In this document: in pieces, positions 10,496 through 22,274 of the stretch
How the letters are laid out: every line of letters begins with the position of its first letter
How positions within the stretch are numbered: position 1 is the stretch's first letter
Assembly (NCBI GenBank): GCA_018398585.1
Contig: JAGTTD010000015.1
Location: forward strand, 2,237,001 to 2,301,000
Reading direction: 5' to 3'
Length of the DNA stretch: 64,000 nt
Source: Simmondsia chinensis
Taxonomy: Eukaryota; Streptophyta; Magnoliopsida; Caryophyllales; Simmondsiaceae
Notes under the pieces: generated by a model
Told to the model about the DNA's origin: nothing
What the model saw: only the letters and a program-made list of their open reading frames with translations
Database searches by the model: none
Translations under genes and position numbers: made by a program

Positions 10496-11400
10496 GGATC
10501 TACCCACCATCTATGATTACAACAATTGTCAAAATGGAGTCTAGCTCTTACATGAGCAACACTATTACATTCACGAGGGACCCAATGAAACAATATACTA
10601 TCAAAAAACGATACGTCAAAATCAAGCTATTGGACCACCAAGTTAGCAATACTTTTAATTAAGTGTCAAAGACTCAAAGACAATTTAGCAAAAATGAGTT
10701 ATTAAGTCACTTTTAAGTATATTTATAGTCTTTGTTATACAGCCAACTGCGACACTAATGAAAGCGTCGCTAGGATTGCTAGATACTCTTTTAGGTGGAA
10801 GAGTTAAAATCTAGTGTCACAATAAACTTTTTTTTTTGTGCAGTGGATTTAGGTTTAATGACATCCTTAACAATCGAAAGTATAGCCCATAAGAAACCTA
10901 AACCACAGACATATATGTACGCAAACATTTATGGTTCTTATGAGAGGGTGTGAGATAAAATATTTTTTATTCCAAGAAATAAATTTTATAAATAATTATA
11001 TTAAATGTAAAATAACTTTAATGGATTTAAATGAGAATCTTTATGCCCTTACACGTAATTACATGCCCTCGTTCATGTTGCAAACGAACCAGGTCTGATA
11101 AACACATAACCTAATCTATAGTGGACAGTATGTAGACAGGTTAGATCGGCTAACGGGTCGAATTAGGTCGAATCTAGGAGAAATATTTCCCCCGGGTCAA
11201 TAAGTTCTCATTAAGGACTTGTTAATGATTTGCTAACAATTTATATTAGTTTGAGAACAGTTTGATAATGGACCGATAGTAAATTGAATAGTTAAATTTC
11301 ATTATCAGCTCAATTTGACTCAATAATGGGATTGCCTTGACTTGATACCGAGTTTGAATAAATTTTTCAACTTTTTGGCCACGAGGCCGGTGATGAATGC
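10496..11400. other. Intergenic DNA, no gene seen
   Basis: Nothing convincing is seen. Weak 'gggtcgaattaggtcgaa' and 'ctcaatttgactcaataatggg' wording at 11130-11350 may be decayed MITE sequence. Confidence 0.5.
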
Positions 11401-11930
11401 CCTTAACCGTTATGATGGCTTATATATTGCCGAATTGCCCAAGTCTATGCCTTCTATGTTTATCATTTAAGCAACACGCGCAGCTATTACCCTAACTTTG
11501 GTGCTACTGCTCACAGATTTTGTGGAATGATATTCTCTATTAAGGTTGGAGACTGATAGTATCCCAAAACCGCTAATTCATGACTGGAGTTATTGGGGCC
11601 CAATGATGGTGATTCTTGGGCTACTAGAAAATATAATAGTAGAGATCTATAAATAGGACATCTTATGTCTTGATTTTGGTAAGGGGTTGAGATGTAGTCC
11701 AAATGATCTAAGATAAAGGGTAAATGTAATACTCTGTGGTAATACATCTATTCAAATAGTGAAATTATGTTGCTCTCCCTCTGTAGACATAGGCTTTGGC
11801 TGAACAACGCAAATTCCGGTGTCTCAAATTATTCCCTCAATCCTTTTATTCTGTTTCTTATTTTTGATTTACGGTTCGGTAATTCATGGCTGGTCATAAC
11901 AACTAATATCAGAGAAGGTATTAGTTGTTG
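11400..11930 (+). mobile_element. Possible copia-type LTR relic
   Basis: The segment ctttggctgaacaacgcaaattccggtg (11792-11819, read in parts) followed by tggctggtcataacaacta and atatcagagaagg resembles the end of a copia LTR joined to a decayed initiator-tRNA primer site (tggtatcagagc). No coding region follows and the left end is undefined, so this is a tentative call. Confidence 0.35.
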
Positions 11931-12160
11931 TGAAGTTCCTAACGATTCTCTCCAATCCGAATATAGCATTATATATTTTTGCACAAGTCGTCATTTTGAA
12001 AAGGTAAGTAAAATATTTAATACCTATAATTTAAGTAATATAATGTAAATATAAATAATATTATTAAACAAAAGAAAAATTCAACCCTTGTTGCTCATGC
12101 TTGGCACCAACTTAATTAACAATATTAAATTTTAATAATTATATGAATATTCTACACAAT

Positions 12161-12416
12161 ACAACAACAATAACGACAATAGACCCAGTGCCTCAAGGGC
12201 TCCCGCCTAAGTAGGGTCGGGGTAGATGTACGCTGCCTTATCCCTTCAGGGTATAACCCTACTGAGAAGCTGTTTCCGAGGACTCCCAACCTTCTAGGGT
12301 TGGCAACACGAGAAATTCTCAAGAGGTCACCCATCCTGATACTACTCTCGCTTAAGCACGCTTAACTTCGGAATTTTATTGGAATCCGATGCATTAGTGC
12401 CTGGTAAATGAACTTC
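12161..12416 (-). mobile_element. 5S rRNA-headed SINE, copy 1 (type I head)
   Basis: It is 256 bp on the minus strand. The 5' part reads as 5S rRNA: caggcactaatgcatcgga, then gaagttaagcgtgctt, then agtatcaggatgggtgacct, so the A-box, intermediate element and C-box of the 5S internal promoter are recognisable. The 3' part is the RTE-type end (ggaaacagcttctca, gcagcgtacatctacc, cgggagcccttgaggcactgg) with a TTG-type tail. The 20-bp flanks match at about 17 positions (atatgaatattctacacaat / atataaatattctacataat), as expected of LINE-driven insertion. Confidence 0.85.
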
Positions 12417-12649
12417 ATATAAATATTCTACATAATATTCTCTCCTATATTATTTTCTTTTCTTTTTTTCCTGTAAGCATCAGAGAATTAAAGGTCATCG
12501 TCTATACACGGGAAGAACACGCGATTCACAAAAATAACAAAATGACAATACATCATTGTCCTAAATATTAAAAATATATACGTAATAATAAATTTAATAT
12601 ATATAATTACACTACAAAAAATAATTAATTTACTACTATTTTAAGTACA

Positions 12650-12955
12650 ACAACTCAGTGCCTAAATTACAAGGTTCCCAACTGTTTTTGAAGGACCATC
12701 AATCCTAAAACGAAAAGAAGAATCAATATTTATAAAATCTAAGTCAAATAAAGCAATAACAAATATGTAAGTAACAATAAAGTAACAATAATAACAGACA
12801 TGTAAATCTAGAAGCACTATAAACTAGCATCAGGATGCTCCTCCTTTTTAACAGTCATGTTGACCATACAAGTTTTTAATTACTATTCAACTCTATCTAA
12901 TGTCATCTCTTAAATAAGGTTTGGACAGGTAAAATAATGTCAATCGTCTACTATT
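12650..12955 (-). mobile_element. Internally deleted RTE 3' remnant forming the left part of repeat unit A
   Basis: It begins (on +) with tail-like acaacaactcagtgcctaa, then jumps to aaggttcccaactgtttttg, missing about 90 bp of the usual 3' end. It continues through an A-rich 3' UTR to actctatctaatgtcatctc and aataatgtcaatcgtct, which match 52448-52510 of the better RTE copy. Confidence 0.55.
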
Positions 12956-13762
12956 ATTTTATAATATAATAATTTTATACATTTATATTAATAGCATAAT
13001 TAAACTATAAATATATTTTAGGTAATATGTGACATAATATGAAATTCCTTTATGCATATGAGAAACAAGGGGAGGCACGCACATTGTTATACGTATGTTA
13101 TATGGTATTCTACCATCATTTATCTTAGGAATTGAAATCTCCAATTATAACCCCCAAAACCCCATATTATAATCAACATTTACAAATGTAACTATTGCAC
13201 GGTAAATCACCAACTCTCTCCCAATGTTGCTTTGAACGACAAGCCATCAGCCCTCGAATCAATGTAGCTTTGCACGGCAAGCCACCAGCCTTCCCACAAT
13301 GTAGCTTTGGATAGAGGAAGGTACAAAAACTTTCTTCAACACTCTCAAGCAAGGCACCTAAGTGTGACTCCCTTCATACTCGGGTGAACCCCACTCAGCA
13401 TTTCAACAAAACAGCCTCACAAACACAAACACTCAATAATTATTTTCACACTCTCCCCCTACCCGGGTGCCCCCGGGCACCCCTTTACAAACCCAACTCA
13501 CTCTCTACATTTCTCTCTCTTTTTCTTCTCTCTATTTTTTCTCTACACTTCTACCTCAATTACAACACAACACAACAACCAATTTATAACAAAAAAACAC
13601 CGAGACAAAAAAAAGACAAACCTATACTAGTTTGCTCGTGGAAGTAAACTTCTCACCCTACATGTCTAGACCTTACCCCTACATGACTTGTAAGAATAAA
13701 CTTTCCATTTTTTTCAGTTTTCTTTTTCATTTTCTCTTTTTCGTTTTTCTCATTTTCGTATT
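12671..13762. repeat. 1.1-kb direct repeat, left copy (unit A)
   Basis: The unit runs from aaggttcccaactg to ttttcgtatt and is repeated nearly base for base at 16849-17926. It includes the RTE remnant above, then non-coding sequence with a triple 'caatgt(a/t)gctttg' motif (13222, 13261, 13301) and a pyrimidine-rich stretch. It is not an LTR: it has no TG...CA ends and no primer site follows it. The copia LTR starts at its last base, and the right copy continues past this point without interruption. Confidence 0.85.
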
Positions 13763-14236
13763 TGTTAGGTATATGTCTCAAAATTACTTGGCGCATTAAG
13801 GAGAAGGGCCGTGGAGAGCCCGATCGATTGGGTGGAGCTCGATCGATCGGAAATGTTACGTAAATAGGGACGCATCCAGAGAGGCGGCCGATCGATCGGT
13901 GAGGAACCGATCGATCAGGAATCAGGGTTATCGCGCATCTATAAATACGGACGTGGGTACGTCATATTTCTAAATCCAAAAGCAAAGAGAGGTTTCCCAG
14001 CTGCGCCGCACCAATAAATTGAGAGTGTGAGAGAATATTGTAATTCTTCTTCTTCTTTTGTTCAATAATAAAAGCTCTGATCTTCGCCCGTGGTTTTCTC
14101 CCATTTCGATTGTAAAGGGGTTTCCACGCAAATCGATGTGTCTATTGTTTCGTTGCTCTTTTAGTCCGATTGTTTCTCGTTATTGTTATGGTATTTGATT
14201 CGATTGAGATCCGAGTATATTGTTTATTTCCGCACA
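13763..14236 (+). mobile_element. 5' LTR of a Ty1/copia element
   Basis: This is a 474-bp LTR from tgttaggtat to ccgcaca. A TATA-like ctataaata lies at 13939-13947 and polyadenylation-like aataataaa at 14065-14073. Four gatcgat-type palindromic sites (13820-13850, 13886-13917) mark the U3 part. It is preceded by gtatt (13758-13762), the presumed 5-bp target. The matching 3' LTR is absent. Confidence 0.85.
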
Positions 14237-14239
14237 AAT

Positions 14240-14250
14240 TGGTATCAGAG
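14240..14250 (+). other. Primer-binding site of the copia element
   Basis: The bases tggtatcagag, three bases after the LTR, match the complement of the initiator tRNA-Met 3' end, the usual primer of plant copia elements. Confidence 0.85.
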
Positions 14251-14272
14251 TTTGGTTCTTCGAATTGATACA

Positions 14273-16849
14273 ATGGCATCAGGTATCAAAACCGAGGTTG
14301 AGAAATTCAATGGTCAGGGAAGCTTTAGCTTATGGCAAGTCCGTGTGAAAGGACTCCTAACTCAGAACGGCTTGAATAAAGCACTGGAGGGGAAAGAGAA
14401 GAAACCAGAAACGTTGACCGAGGCACAATGGGAAGAGTGGGATGAGAAGGCTCTCACGGCTATACAGATGTGTTTGGCTGACGATGTTTTGTCAGAGGTA
14501 TTGGAGATTAAAACCGCACAAGAGTTATGGGAGAAATTGTGAGACATGTTTTGCCACAAGTCAGTCTCCAACAAACTCGCAGTGAAACGGCGGTTGTACA
14601 CTTTTCGTATGTCAGAAGGTACATCTCTTAAAAACCATCTTAGCGAATTTACCTCAATTATTCACGAATTAAAGGCTTTGGATGATGTCCCTAAGGACGA
14701 GGATCAAGCTATGATATTACTGTGTTCGCTCTCTAATGCGTATAAGGGCTTCGTAGAAAGCATGATATACCGGGGCAGGCCAACTATTACTGTTGATGAA
14801 GTAAAAAGAAACCTAGTGAGTAAAGAACGGGTAGATAAGGAATTATCTGACTCGGTGAATGACTCAGGTAGTGGCTTACATGTGAGAGGTCGATCAGAAC
14901 ATAGGGGATCCAATGGTGGGAATAAGTCTAGGTCCAAATCTAGACATAAGAACCTGTCGTGTCACTATTGTCACAAAAAAGGGCACATAAAGAAAGACTG
15001 TTACAGATATAAGAATAAATCAAAAGAGGGTAACAGGGGTGACCAGGGTAAAGACAAGTCCGCTGAGGCTAGCGTTGTAAAGGAGGATAGTGAAGGGGAA
15101 TTTCTATTAGTTGCTAATTCTCAGTCCAGGTCCATAGATAAGTGGGTCATGGATTCGGGTTGTTCGTTTCATGTTACTCCAAACAGAGACTGGTTCTCCA
15201 CGTATAAGTCTATACAAGGTGGGGTTGTCTTTATGGGTAATGATGCTGCTTGTAAGGTAGTAGGTGTTGGAACAGTCCGTGTGAGAATGGATGATGGAAC
15301 CATTAGAACCTTAAGTGATGTTCGTCACGTCCCGGATTTGAAAAAGAACTTGATTTCTCTAGGTACCCTTGAATCTAATGGGTACAAGTATACTGCTAAA
15401 GGTGGAGTTATGCAGGTCAGTAAGGGTGCGTTAATTGTGATGAAAGGAAATAGGGTTGGTACTTTGTATGAGCTTGCAGGTACAACCGTGACAGGTGCAG
15501 TTGCTGTTTCCACATCTGCCATGACAGATGCAGAGATCACAAGACTATGGCACATGAGAATGGGTCATATTGGTTACAAAGCATTGTCTAAGCTGAGTAA
15601 AAGAGGACTTCTTTGTGGTTAGTCAACAGGACTGATGGAATTCTGTGAGCACTGTATTTATGGGAAGCAAAAGAGAGTCAGCTTCAAGGCAGCAGTGCAT
15701 CAGACCAAACGTTAGACTACATACATTCTGATCTGTGGGGACCTTCCAGAGTGGCTTCTAAAGGTGGGTCCCGGTATCTTCTAACGTTCACTGATGACTA
15801 CTCACGTAAAGTTTGGGTCTATTTTCTTAAGCAGAAAAATAAAGTGCATGATATCTTCAAGAAGTGGAAAGTTCTGCTTGAAAAACAGACAGAGAAGCCG
15901 ATCAAGAGGTTGAGGACCGATAATGGTCTTGAGTTTGTTGAAGGGGACTTCACTAAATTTTGTGAAAATCAGGGCATAGTCAGACACAGAACATGTACAG
16001 GTCGACCTCAGCAAAATGGAGTGGCTGAAAGGTTAAATAGGACGTTACTTGAGAAGGCTCGTTATATGCTTTCAAATGTAGGTTTGAAGAGAGAATGGTG
16101 GGCAGAAGCAGTTAGCATGGCTTGCTACCTTGTGAACAAGACACCGCATTCTTCATTACAGATGAAGACTCCTGAAGAGGTATGGTCTGGTTCAACTTCT
16201 GATTATTCTCAGATCAAAGATTTTGGTTGTCTTGCATATGCATATGTTAATGATGGAAAGCTGGAGCCTAGGGCCAAGAAGTGCATCTTTCTTGGTTATA
16301 CGTCAGGTGTGAAGGGATATAGATTGTGGGATCCATGTGTTCAGAAGTTTCTGACGAGTAGAGATGTTACTTTTGATGAGTCTGCTCTACTTAATCCGCC
16401 ACACACACCCTCCATTGATAGAGATACAGTTCAGATTGAGACACCTGATGATACAAAGATACAGTCAGATAAGCAGATTGTTCAGCTTGAGAGTATTCCA
16501 GCACCTCAGGTACGGGTTTCTGATGTTGTTACTGATAATGCAGAAACAGGTCAGCAGGTGGAGAATATTACTATAGCTGGTGGTAGACCGAGGCGACAGA
16601 TCAGGCCTCCTGAGAGATATGGGTATGAGGAGATGATCGCCTATGCCCTCTCTACTGCTGAAACGTTAGATGACAGTGAGCCGACTTCGTATACAGAGGC
16701 TGTATCGAGATCAGATGCTGAGAAGTGGCTCGTTGCTATGAATGAAGAGATGTTGTCTCTTAATAAGAATCAGACTTGGGAACTAGTGAAGCCTCCTACA
16801 GGGAAAAGACTGGTTGGTCTTCAAGAGAAAAGAGGGCATTCCTGGAGTA
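14273..16849 (+). pseudogene. Ty1/copia gag-pol polyprotein, broken and 3'-truncated (Tnt1-like)
   Basis: The polyprotein opens at ATG 14273 with a copia gag (EKFNGQGSFSLWQVRVKGLL). Next come the CCHC knuckle CHYCHKKGHIKKDC near 14960, the protease active site MDSGCSFHVTP near 15150, the integrase zinc-binding start HMRMGHIGYKALSKL near 15550, and the catalytic core (TFTDDYSRKVWVY, LRTDNGLEF, RPQQNGVAERLNRTLLEKAR). It stops just after the reverse-transcriptase start (MNEEMLSLNKNQTWELV). The frame is broken by an in-frame TGA at 14540, a TAG at 15620, a small deletion frameshift near 15712 and another near 16815. The catalytic RT, RNase H and 3' LTR are missing, because the sequence runs into a second copy of unit A. 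It is non-functional. Confidence 0.9.
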
Positions 16850-17926
16850 AGGTTCCCAACTGTTTTTGATGGACCATCAATCCTAAAACGAAAAGAAGAA
16901 TCAATATTTATAAGATCTGAGTCAAATAAAGCAATAACAAATATGTAAGTAACAATAAAGCAACAATAATAACATATATGTAAATCTAGGAGCACTGTGA
17001 ACTAGCATCAGTATGCTCATCATTTTTAGCAGTCATGTTGACCATATAAGTTTTTAATTACTACTCAACTCTATCTAATATCATCTCTTAAGTAAGGTTT
17101 GGGCAGGATAAAATAATGTCAATCGTCTACTATTATTTTATAATATAATAATGTTATACATTTATATTAATAGCACAATTAAAATATAAATATATTTTGG
17201 GTAATATGTGACATAATATGACAATCCATTATGCATATGAGAAAAAAGGGGAGGCACGCACCTTGTTATACGTATATTATATGGTATTCTACGATCATTT
17301 ATCTTAGGAATTACAATCTCCAATCATAACCCCAAAAACCCCATATTATAATCAACATTTACAAATGTAACTATTGCACGGTAAATCACCAACTCTCTCC
17401 CAATGTAGCTTTGAACAACAAATCACCTACCCTCGAATCAATGTAGCTTTGCACGGCAAGCCACCCGTCTTCCCACAATGTAGCTTTGGATAGAGGAAAG
17501 TACAAAAACTCTCTTCAACACTCTCAAGCAAGGCACCCAAGTATGACTCCCTTCATACTCGGGTGAACCCACTCATCATCTCAACAAAACAACCTCACAA
17601 ACACAAACACTCAACAATTATTTTCACACTCTCCCCCTACCCGGGTGGCCCCTGGCACCCCTTTACAAACCCAACTCACTCTCTACATTTCTCTCTCTTT
17701 TTCTTCTCTCTATTTTTTCTCTAAATTTCTACCTCAATTACAATACAACACAACAACTAATTTATAACAAAAAAACACCGAGACCAAAAAAAGACAAACC
17801 CATACTAGTTTGCTCGTGGAAGTAAACTTCTCACCCTACATGTCTAGACCTTACCCCTACATGACTTGTAAGAATAAACTTTCCATTTTTTCATTTTCTT
17901 TTTTTTGTTTTTCTCATTTTTGTATT
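16849..17926. repeat. 1.1-kb direct repeat, right copy (unit A') with unoccupied insertion site
   Basis: It matches 12671-13762 with scattered substitutions and a few indels. At its end the sequence continues ttttgtatt|ttatacatatt. The left copy has ttcgtatt followed by the copia LTR, so A' shows the site before copia insertion. The junction with copia at 16849 shares aaggtt-type microhomology. Confidence 0.85.
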
Positions 17927-18538
17927 TTATACATATTAATTTTGATGTAAAAAGTTACCGAACACAGCATGATAGGTCGGGTCTAACATCCAGTGGGTAA
18001 CTTTTATTATGGTTTAATTTAAATTAGGATTTTTAGGGATTTTGCACTTAATTATAATTAGAGTTAAGGTTAGAAAAGGATTGTTTTAAAATTTTCTTTG
18101 AATCAAATTGGGAATAGTTAGAGAGTTAGAATATAATTATTTTTAGAGTTTAATTTGAAATAGGAGCAGGAGCCATTAGTTGTTTATTTTATAAATATTT
18201 TGATAAATTTGAATTATATATTATTTCTCTCTTAATCTCTAAGTGAGATTAAGATTAAACCTTATATTTCTTTATTCGTTTTTTATGTTTTAGCAATAAA
18301 GAACTAAGAAAGGGCGTTAAAATACTTCTAAAAACACGACGAATTACATCAGTTACACTTCATTTTTCTTATGTTTACATCGAAGTGTTTATCAGTATAA
18401 TTAATCACATTTTTAAACCATATTTTATAGGTTGATATGAGGATATTCTCATCCTAAATCAAGTGCATCAAATAAAGATATTAAAGCAATGACATATGAC
18501 TAACAATTATTTAGAGTTAATTGACCTAGTTAGATATG
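17927..18538. other. AT-rich intergenic DNA
   Basis: No gene is seen. It ends with gacctagttagatatg (18523-18538), the left duplication of the next element. Confidence 0.5.
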
Positions 18539-18770
18539 ACCAACACGCCGTCACCGGATCCCATTAGAACTCTGAAATTAAGTGTGCTTGGGCGAGAGCA
18601 GTACTAAAATGGGTGACCTCCTGGAAAGTCCTCACCCTCAGGTTGAGAGCATTGGGAAACAACCTCTTTTTAGGTTAACACCATGAAGGGGAAAGGCTGC
18701 GTACTGTCCTCCCAGACTCTGCGTAGGCGGGAGTCCTTGAGACATTGAGTATGTTTTTTTTTTTTTTTTT
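18539..18770 (+). mobile_element. 5S rRNA-headed SINE, copy 2 (type II head)
   Basis: It is 232 bp, sense. The head accaacacgccgtcaccggatccc is followed by 5S box sequence (gaaattaagtgtgcttgggc, gagagcagtac, atgggtgacctcctgg). It joins through gtcctcaccctcaggttg to the RTE-type 3' part (gaaggggaaaggctgcgtac, gcgggagtccttgagacat) and a poly-T end. The duplication is gacctagttagatatg / gaactagttagatatg, 15 of 16 identical. Confidence 0.85.
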
Positions 18771-18965
18771 GAACTAGTTAGATATGCTTCAAATCTATTA
18801 TTTCAATATTTCAATTTCTCAGTACGTGCCTGCATACCCATTTTCTATTTAAGTACACATTTTTATTGAAAAATATTAAATGTAATTAATATTTTTTTGC
18901 CTTAGATATATCTGTTTTTACTTGACGAGGTATAATTCTTTTGAGAGTTGGATATCTTTCATATA

Positions 18966-19050
18966 GGGTAAGATTACATACATCTTACTCTCCCAAATTC
19001 TGCCTTAGCCGGAGCTTCTTTGAGGCACATGGCTATTTTTTACTATTGTA
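18966..19050 (+). mobile_element. Decayed RTE/SINE 3' end fragment
   Basis: It reads ggtaagattacatacatctt ... gccttagccggagcttctttgaggcac, clearly the last about 85 bp of the family, with no 5S head. Confidence 0.55.
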
Positions 19051-20429
19051 TTAAATGTAACTAAAAGCAAATTTATTATTTTGGCATCATGAAGTCTGAC
19101 TATTTATTATTTACATATCTTATATTTTGATATATACGCTGAGATAGGTACTCAAATTGAAATTTTTATTTATCAGATTCCTTCTGTGAAAATCTGTTGA
19201 TTTTTGTTAAAAAATATGCTGATGAGGATCATGATTCTAGATATCCTCTATTAGAATCTAATGAGTTTTTTTACCGAGAAAATGCTGCCATGACATAGAA
19301 TTTAGGAAATAAATATAGGTGTATATCTTTTATTAGAAACTGATATTTTTATCTCAATTTGGTAATTGTTAGTTGGAAACATCAATATAGTTCATATATA
19401 CTATCATAATCATGAACTATATTAGTATTTTCTAATGAAAATGGTCAGGCTCCAATTCAAATTACCTAAGATAACAGCATTCCTCCTAAAAATGTCTAAA
19501 AACAATACTAAATTAGTTGTTTTATTGTATTTTGCTAATGTGGAACCAAATTATACTGTAATTAAACCCCAACCCATGCACTAACCCACACACCGCATGA
19601 GCCAAGTAAGTTAAGGATTCTTCAGGGAGAGGTTCAAGTGGGGGATTGAGCTCTAGACTTTTTAACTTAAAACAATACTCTATCCCGTTATTTATCTTCA
19701 ATCACTGAGACAAGGCTCTGATGGATATTTTATTGCATTTCATACTAATGACATTTTTATTGTCTAAGTCAATTAAATATAAACTTTAATTTGTTGGGTA
19801 TCACGTAAACTTTGTTTGCTTCACCACTAATTAAGTTAGACTACTAATCAAATTCATGTTACCAAAAACAAAAGGGGGGTGACTTGTCAATTGAGGCTTC
19901 ATTTGTGTAATTTCAGTTATTAATTTTGGGATATTTTTTATTATAATTGATTTCTTATTTTCAGTTTTTAAAAAACTCGATAAAAATTGTACGAGATAAG
20001 TTAGGAAAAGACATTTCTTTATCAATATTTTGATTTTAAAAAATCAGAAGACAAGATGATACTTGATGTGTCCTTAGATAATGATCGACTTCTTAAATGA
20101 CGCTATATTGGCGTAAAATTGCGCTAGAATTGCATGGCTACTATTGTTGCGGTTTTATTATTGTTCATAGGGTCGGACATATAGCCTTAAGTAGCCCAAG
20201 CAATCACTTAAGGCCCCAAATTTTTAGGGTTGTGATTTTTGAAGTATCAATTGTTAATATTAAAATTCTTATAATTTGTTGTATATGAAGGGTCCCTTTT
20301 AAATTTTGCCTGAGGCCGAAAAAATGTTAGAACGGACCCTGCATGTCTTGTATTATATTATATGACTTGAATTTTATAAATATTGCATCATCTTTGCTTT
20401 TTTAGAGTTGTGGATCCTTTAAAATAACC
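19051..20429. other. AT-rich intergenic DNA, no gene seen
   Basis: No coding or repeat signal is strong enough to name. Short ORFs at 19831 (-) and 20097 (+) match nothing I know. Confidence 0.5.
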
Positions 20430-20530
20430 TGTAGCATCCTGTAAAGGTAAGATTGCGTATATCTCATCCTTCTCAGACCCTTCCTTGTTACTTGTCTATT
20501 TGAGGCACTGAATATGTTGTTGTTATTCAC
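20430..20530 (+). mobile_element. Decayed RTE/SINE 3' end fragment
   Basis: It reads gtaaggtaagattgcgtata-like wording (20442-20465) and ends tttgaggcactgaatatgttgttgttatt, the family's TTG-tailed end. Confidence 0.55.
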
Positions 20531-21290
20531 GTAAAATGGGGTTCAACCCCGATTTTAATCAGTTACTACAAAACTTTCATTTTTGTAACCTAAGCCCCAA
20601 TTACAAAAAATTGTTAGATTTACTTAATTTATGCATCTATTAAATATATTTAATATAACATAAAGTTACTAGTTTTGCCGTTAAACTCTTTTTGCAAGAG
20701 TCTTTTCAAGTCTCACGGTCAATTTCTTTTATAATTACAGTCAAAACTGGACTTATTTATCGGTTTATATATAAAATTAGGAAGTGGTTATGCAATATTT
20801 ATTATAGTAAAAAATAATATGTGACTTACAGAAAATGATAACTATGAAGTTGTCCTGTTAACGACAATATAGTCCATGATAATAAAAAATATTGGTTCAA
20901 CATAAAACTTGTACCGTACCATCAAAATTTGGTCTAATATTAGACCGAATCCGATGCAAATAAGGATAAAAATAATTAATTGAGACAAAAAAGGGGAGAA
21001 AAAGGAGCTTAAGAACCTTAGAATTGTAACTAGGCTAAGCAGCAGTATGAGTATTTTTTTAGTTTAATTAAGATTTTTTAGCTTAATTAGGTTTAGATTT
21101 TTTTAAATTTAATTAATATTCTTTTTAAAGATTTGATTTTGATGAATTTGAGTTTTTTTCTTTGTTTTTATCTATTTCTGTTGATGATAATTAAGATTGA
21201 ATCATATATTTTCTTTCTTCTTTTCTTACTTTAGCATTAATGAAAGCTATTGAATCATTTCATTTTTTCTTCTGGCAATTTGACAATTTA
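20531..21290. other. AT-rich intergenic DNA
   Basis: Nothing is recognised. It ends with the left duplication aatttgacaattta (21277-21290). Confidence 0.5.
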
Positions 21291-21406
21291 TTCGGAAACA
21301 GCTTCTTTTCAGGTTGACACCCTGAAGGGGGAAAGCTGTGTACATCTACCACCAGACCCCGTTTATGCGGGAGCCCTTAAGGCACTGGGATTGTTGTTGT
21401 TGTTGT
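21291..21406 (+). mobile_element. Truncated RTE/SINE 3' end with TTG tail
   Basis: This 116-bp insertion reads gaaacagcttcttttcagg ... gcgggagcccttaaggcactgg followed by (TTG)n. The flanks aatttgacaattta / aatttgacgattta differ at one base, so this is a genuine short retro-insertion. Confidence 0.75.
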
Positions 21407-22274
21407 AATTTGACGATTTATATCAGAATCAATATTTTCCAATTCGCTCCCCACTGTTTGCGTTGGCCTTGTGTGGACTAACACAAGCACCCTTGTTACT
21501 CCAAGACGATGACTTGCAAGAGAGTCCAAAAAATTAGAATTTCACGCAGAGGACTAGTGCAGGCAGGAGCGTTCAAGTATCAATTTATATCGTAATCCTG
21601 GATTAGGCATGTCTATTTGGCCTATGAAACGACTGAACTGATCAGAAAGAGTTATTTGTACGTTGACCTTGTGTTGTGTCGATTACATGTGAAAAGAATG
21701 GATCAATTTAAGTCAGATCAATGCAAAAATAAAATACTGAAAAATTTTGTATCCGAAACTAAGTTGACTCAACTCATTAATCTAACAAGTTGCAGTGGAT
21801 CTATCTATTAGATCTACCTAAAAAGCGTCAGATCACGAATAAGTCGGGTTTGTCCCAATTTTGTTGTTGTATTGAGTTAAAAGTAATCTATTAAGAGAGA
21901 TTAGTATTACATTGTTAAGTTCGGAAAAAGTTTTAATAGGTTAATATTTAACTTTTTTTATTTTTTGTACTGGATCAAGGTCTATTTGATTCAAAGGAAA
22001 ATATGTTACTGAAGAACTTTTAAAAAAAAAAAATTTAATTTTTAATCAAAAGTATATTTTCTTATAATTTTTTTTATTTTTAGATTAGAAAATAATTTGA
22101 TATAGATTTGTATGAAATCACGTTTGGTTAATTTAATGTTGAACTAAAATATATAATGAGAGATTATAACGAAAATATTCTTCCTTTCAAGAAATATTTT
22201 ATTAATGAAAAATCAACATTTCAATAAGGGAAAATAGTTTACAGTTTATAGTCGATATTAGTAGTTATTGGTTT
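21407..22274. other. Intergenic DNA, no gene seen
   Basis: No recognised feature. The small ORF at 21617-21811 is not supported by any motif. Confidence 0.5.

Noticed and set aside
12161..12416. 5S-containing elements as Cassandra TRIM LTRs
   Set aside because: Cassandra carries 5S sequence in LTRs with TG...CA ends, a primer site and 5-bp duplications. These copies have 13-20-bp duplications, a LINE-type 3' end, TTG tails and no primer site.
13384..13647. 87-aa ORF in unit A
   Set aside because: It is pyrimidine-rich non-coding sequence; the second copy of the unit disrupts the frame.
12671..17926. A and A' as 1.1-kb LTRs of one retroelement
   Set aside because: A has no TG...CA ends, and the copia's own 474-bp LTR with primer site starts at its last base. 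A' continues into host sequence exactly where A is interrupted.
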